DNA of 64,000 bases from CAZIOH01 sp964540815 (GTDB lineage Bacteria; Myxococcota_A; Polyangia; Fen-1088). Below the pieces are notes generated by a model. It was given only the letters and a program-made list of their open reading frames with translations, had not been told where the DNA came from and did not search any database. Each line of letters begins with the position of its first letter. Positions within the stretch are counted from its first letter, which is position 1. The stretch spans positions 1 through 64,000 of the forward strand of contig CAZIOH010000033.1 of the NCBI GenBank assembly GCA_964540815.1, written 5' to 3'. Shown piece after piece: positions 61,574 through 64,000 of the stretch. The translations under genes and the position numbers were made by a program.

Positions 61574-62565
61574 TGGACTGCAAACAGGTCGAGGAGGTCT
61601 TCCTCAAGGGCTTGGTCGAAGCCACCTCGGAATCCAGGCGGGCCGGTGCCGCTGAGCTCCCGGCGGAGAGCCGCGCCGCGCTCGAGGCGCACCTCGCGAT
61701 CTGCGCGTCCTGTCGCCGGATCGCCGATGGCGAGCGTGCGCTCGACGCCGCGCTCGAACACACGCTCCCGCGCTACGGAGCGCCAGTGGATCTGCGCCGG
61801 CGGCTGCACCGCGCGAATCTTCCGGTCGCGCCGGCTTCGGGGCCCGCTCCGGCTCTCGAGGCCGCGGCGCCGGCCGCGCCTGCCCCCGCGGTCACCGGCC
61901 CGTCCACGGGCGGGGCCCCAGCCAATGCGGTCCTCGACCGGGCGTTCATCCGCGCCTCACTGCGCGAGCCCACCCCCGGGCCGGTGCTCGGTGCGCGCCC
62001 GCGCGCTCGCGCCGTCCTGGCGGGCGCCAGCGCTGGCGCGGCGGTGGCGGCGGTGGTGCTGGTCGTCGGCTGGGCGACCGTCACCGGCGGCCGGCGACCA
62101 GGGGTGGACGTGCTCGGCGAGGCGGTCGGCGAGGCCGTGAACGATCACCTGCGCGTGGTGGCGAGCACCCATCCGGTGGAGATCGAAGGGGGCGGCATCC
62201 ACCAGGTTCGCCCATGGTTCACCGGCCGCCTCGACTTCGCCCCACCGGTCACGTTCTCGGGCGACGCGGATTTTCCCCTGGTCGGGGGCAGCGTGGGGTA
62301 CTTCCACGAGCACAAGGCGGCGGTCTTCTCGTTCCGGCGGCGCCTCCATGCGATCACGTTGCTCGTGCTCCCGGACGCCGGCCTCGACTGGCCCCAACGC
62401 GACCTCGTGCCCGTGGGCCCGCTGTCCGTGACGGTGCGGGACGCCCGCGGCTTCACGGTGCTGCTCTGGCGAGACCACGGGTTCGGCTACGTGCTCGTCT
62501 CCGACGTGAACCGTACCGAGCTCGAGCGCCTCGCGACCTTGATCGACACGGCCCCACGCGACTGA
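61570..62565 (+). CDS. Membrane anti-sigma factor with HxxxCxxC zinc-finger motif
   Basis: A 331-aa protein. The cytoplasmic N-terminus has the anti-sigma zinc-binding motif in LEAHLAICASCRRIADGERAL (about residues 40-60). An Ala/Pro-rich linker leads to one transmembrane helix (AGASAGAAVAAVVLVVGWATV, about 157-177), and a periplasmic domain of about 150 residues follows: VVASTHPVEIEGGGIHQVRPWFTGRLDFAPPV, VGGSVGYFHEHKAAVFSFRRRLHAITLLVLPD and LLWRDHGFGYVLVSD. This C-terminal part resembles the sensor domain often found in such RsiW/ChrR-type anti-sigma proteins. It should sequester the coupled ECF sigma factor until a signal releases it. Confidence 0.9.
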   Translation: MMDCKQVEEVFLKGLVEATSESRRAGAAELPAESRAALEAHLAICASCRRIADGERALDAALEHTLPRYGAPVDLRRRLHRANLPVAPASGPAPALEAAAPAAPAPAVTGPSTGGAPANAVLDRAFIRASLREPTPGPVLGARPRARAVLAGASAGAAVAAVVLVVGWATVTGGRRPGVDVLGEAVGEAVNDHLRVVASTHPVEIEGGGIHQVRPWFTGRLDFAPPVTFSGDADFPLVGGSVGYFHEHKAAVFSFRRRLHAITLLVLPDAGLDWPQRDLVPVGPLSVTVRDARGFTVLLWRDHGFGYVLVSDVNRTELERLATLIDTAPRD

Positions 62566-63000
62566 GCCGACACCCGATTCTTCTTCGCGCTCCCTGGTGA
62601 AGGACCTGGCCCCGTCCTCGTCCTCGTCCTCGTCTCCGTCCTCGTCCCCACGCGCGGACGTGAAGGGGAACGAGTACGAGGACGACGACGAGGACGAGGA
62701 CGAGGACGGGTTTGCGCGGGAACCAATCGCGGCTTCGGCCGTTGGGTGGACAGGAGGTTATCGCATGCCGATTTCAACCGACCGTCGCAATCTCTTGAAG
62801 AGCACCCGGCTCGGTGCCGAAGAAGGTGCCACTCGCCTGGGATGCGGCGGCTCAGCGCACCCGCATCGGCTACCGCAGCGTCACGCTGGGCGCGGCTCCC
62901 GCCAGCGCGCCTCGGCTGGTCGAGGTGCCGCCCGCGGGATGAGCCGCAGGCGCCGGGTGCGCCAAGCTGGCGGGCATCCGGCCCACCACGGTGCTAGACC
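62566..63000. other. Intergenic region with a large imperfect inverted repeat
   Basis: A 435-bp stretch between the anti-sigma gene and the Bax-inhibitor-1 gene without a supported coding region. Its main feature is the inverted repeat at 62611-62709. Downstream (62760-62945) lie short open frames, one beginning MPISTDRRNLLKST on the plus strand and another GTG frame at 62814-62942, but neither has a family match, a good ribosome site or convincing length, so I call no gene. The last 50 bp carry no recognisable promoter. Confidence 0.6.
62611..62709. repeat. Imperfect inverted repeat of CCTCGT hexamers
   Basis: The left arm (62611-62649) is made of CGTCCT/CTCGTC hexamer-like units and the right arm (62665-62709) of their complement GAGGAC/GACGAG. 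The outer 24 positions of the arms are perfectly complementary and the rest nearly so, with a loop of about 15 bases. A stem of roughly 38 pairs could form in RNA or as a DNA cruciform. Confidence 0.85.
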
Positions 63001-63771
63001 ATGCTCATGGCATGGATCGGACAGAACCAGATGGGTGGACGGACATTCGTGGGCAGCCGCGGCGCGGCCGCGTCGGGCGGGGTGGCTGCGCGCTCGGAAG
63101 CGGAGGCGCGGACCTTCCTCCAGCGGGTCTATCTCTTCATGAGCCTCGGCCTCGCCACCACCGGGCTCGTCGCGCTGGCGGTGGCCTCGAGCCCAGCGGC
63201 CATCGCCTTCGTGTTCGGCAACCGGCTGGTGTTCTTCGGATTGCTGATCGCCGAGCTGGCGCTGGTCGCGGCGTTCGCGCCGGTGGCGGCCCGGGTGAGC
63301 GCGGGGATCGCGTCGGCGATGTTCTTCGGCTACGCCGCGCTCAGCGGCGTGACCTTCGCCTCGATCTTCTTGCGCTACACGGCCGGATCGATCGGGGGAA
63401 CGTTCCTGATCACGGGCGGCATGTTCGCGGCCATCTCGGCCTACGGGGCGCTCACCCGGCGCGATCTGTCGAGCCTCGGCAGTTTCTGCATGATGGGGCT
63501 CGTGGGGCTGGTGCTCGCATCGGTGGTCAACATCTTCCTCGGCAGCTCGATGCTCTACTGGCTCACCACGTTCATGGGCGTCATCGTGTTCACGGGGCTG
63601 ACCGCCTTCGACACCGCCAAGCTGCGGGCCCTGCAGGAACGCGGCGAGCTCGGTGCGGGGCAGGCGGTCACCAAGGCGGCGCTGCAGGGGGCCCTCACGC
63701 TCTACCTCGACTTCATCAACCTCTTTCTCATCATGCTCAGGCTGCTCGGCGGCGGTCGCCGCCGGGACTGA
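63001..63771 (+). CDS. Bax inhibitor-1 family membrane protein (YbhL/YccA-like)
   Basis: A 256-aa protein with a short Gly/Ala-rich N-terminus, an amphipathic start (EARTFLQRVYLFMSLGLATTGLVAL) and seven hydrophobic segments. Typical family positions are seen: FGYAALSGVTFASIFLRYT, SAYGALTRRDLSSLGSFCMMGLVGLVLAS, MGVIVFTGLTAFDTAKLRALQE and the C-terminal ALTLYLDFINLFLIMLRLLGG with the conserved Asp pair. Members are calcium-leak channels or proton-sensitive membrane proteins in some bacteria; the role here is unknown. ATG at 63001 is the first start; a second in-frame ATG lies two codons later. Confidence 0.93.
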   Translation: MLMAWIGQNQMGGRTFVGSRGAAASGGVAARSEAEARTFLQRVYLFMSLGLATTGLVALAVASSPAAIAFVFGNRLVFFGLLIAELALVAAFAPVAARVSAGIASAMFFGYAALSGVTFASIFLRYTAGSIGGTFLITGGMFAAISAYGALTRRDLSSLGSFCMMGLVGLVLASVVNIFLGSSMLYWLTTFMGVIVFTGLTAFDTAKLRALQERGELGAGQAVTKAALQGALTLYLDFINLFLIMLRLLGGGRRRD

Positions 63772-64000
63772 GGATCGAGCCGAGGCACGTTCGCACGGGA
63801 CAGGATGCATTGCGCCAAAACGCGAGCTTGCTGATGCGGGCGCAAGCCCGGCGCGAGGCGGTGGCAAGTTCCCTGGGCCGATCGGACCAGCTGGTGTCAC
63901 TGCTCGACGGGTGCTGTCGCTCCAGCAGCGTCGGTGGCTCGGACGTGATGTGGGTCCCGGGCGTGGAGCATCTTCCCGTCGCCAGATGGCGCGATTGACG
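63772..64000. other. Window end without a recognised gene
   Basis: The last 229 bp contain no convincing open frame, RNA gene or regulatory site. The base composition is similar to the surrounding DNA. A gene could begin just beyond the window. Confidence 0.4.

Noticed and set aside
62814..62942. 42-codon GTG frame before the Bax-inhibitor-1 gene
   Set aside because: Too short, no ribosome site and no recognisable domain; could be a gene remnant but cannot be supported.
62765..63010. Short frame starting MPISTDRRNLLKST, resembling a twin-arginine signal
   Set aside because: There is no hydrophobic segment after the Arg pair and the rest is Arg/Gly-rich noise; no family match.

Overview
The window is about 70% G+C, gene-dense DNA from a Gram-negative bacterium, most likely a Myxococcota (deltaproteobacterial, Polyangia-like) species. 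The evidence is indirect: an outer membrane is implied by porin-like barrels and many lipoproteins, MurE is of the meso-diaminopimelate type, and the lineage is suggested by Gly-rich lipoproteins, a MerR-TPR fusion, sigma factors paired with TPR or zinc-finger membrane proteins, and long Ala/Gly/Pro linkers in otherwise ordinary proteins. No tRNA, rRNA, CRISPR array, insertion sequence or phage gene was recognised. Two 100-base N runs mark assembly gaps, and both appear to be collapsible.

Layout. 0-4.3 kb: a NodU/CmcH carbamoyltransferase, a WecA/TagO-type polyprenyl-phosphate sugar transferase and a sirtuin. 4.3-7.1 kb (minus strand): an acyl-lipid/acyl-CoA desaturase followed closely by a sensor kinase and an OmpR-type regulator, with a large palindrome upstream of the desaturase. 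7.2-12.4 kb: an ECF sigma factor coupled to a membrane TPR protein, a barrel-like protein, a lipoprotein and metK. 12.5-17.5 kb (minus): DacB, a GIY-YIG/SUMF1 fusion, a MerR-TPR protein and an unknown protein. 17.7-24.5 kb: an NtrC-type regulator, glutathione synthase, a porin-like protein, an SDR with altered catalytic residues, a J-domain protein and a lamin-tail lipoprotein. 24.6-33.1 kb: a Ski2-like helicase, a PqqD-HlyD fusion, a metal-site-less metallo-beta-lactamase-fold nuclease relative, and TatA/B-TatC. 33.1-37.1 kb (minus): PssA, an orphan ABC ATPase, a DUF3105 lipoprotein, SmpB and ComF.

37.3-58.2 kb holds the division and cell-wall (dcw) cluster on the minus strand, transcribed rsmH-ftsL-ftsI-murE-murF-mraY-murD-ftsW-murG-murC-ftsQ, then a non-dcw block (peroxiredoxin, YceI, LysR), then ftsA and ftsZ. 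MurE, MurF, MraY, MurG, MurC and MurD make lipid II. FtsW and the PASTA-containing FtsI polymerise it at the septum organised by FtsZ, FtsA, FtsQ and FtsL. No mraZ, murB or ddl lies in the cluster. Downstream of rsmH are an MgtE magnesium transporter, a MepA-type endopeptidase, an ECF sigma/anti-sigma pair and a Bax-inhibitor-1 family protein.

The most noteworthy points are the desaturase-kinase-regulator operon with its 41-bp palindrome, the apparently dead MBL-fold nuclease, the GIY-YIG/SUMF1 fusion coupled to a D,D-carboxypeptidase, in-frame 12-bp tandem repeats in ftsQ and ftsZ, a family of GCTTCGC-apex palindromes, and the two assembly gaps whose flanks overlap and restore reading frames when collapsed.
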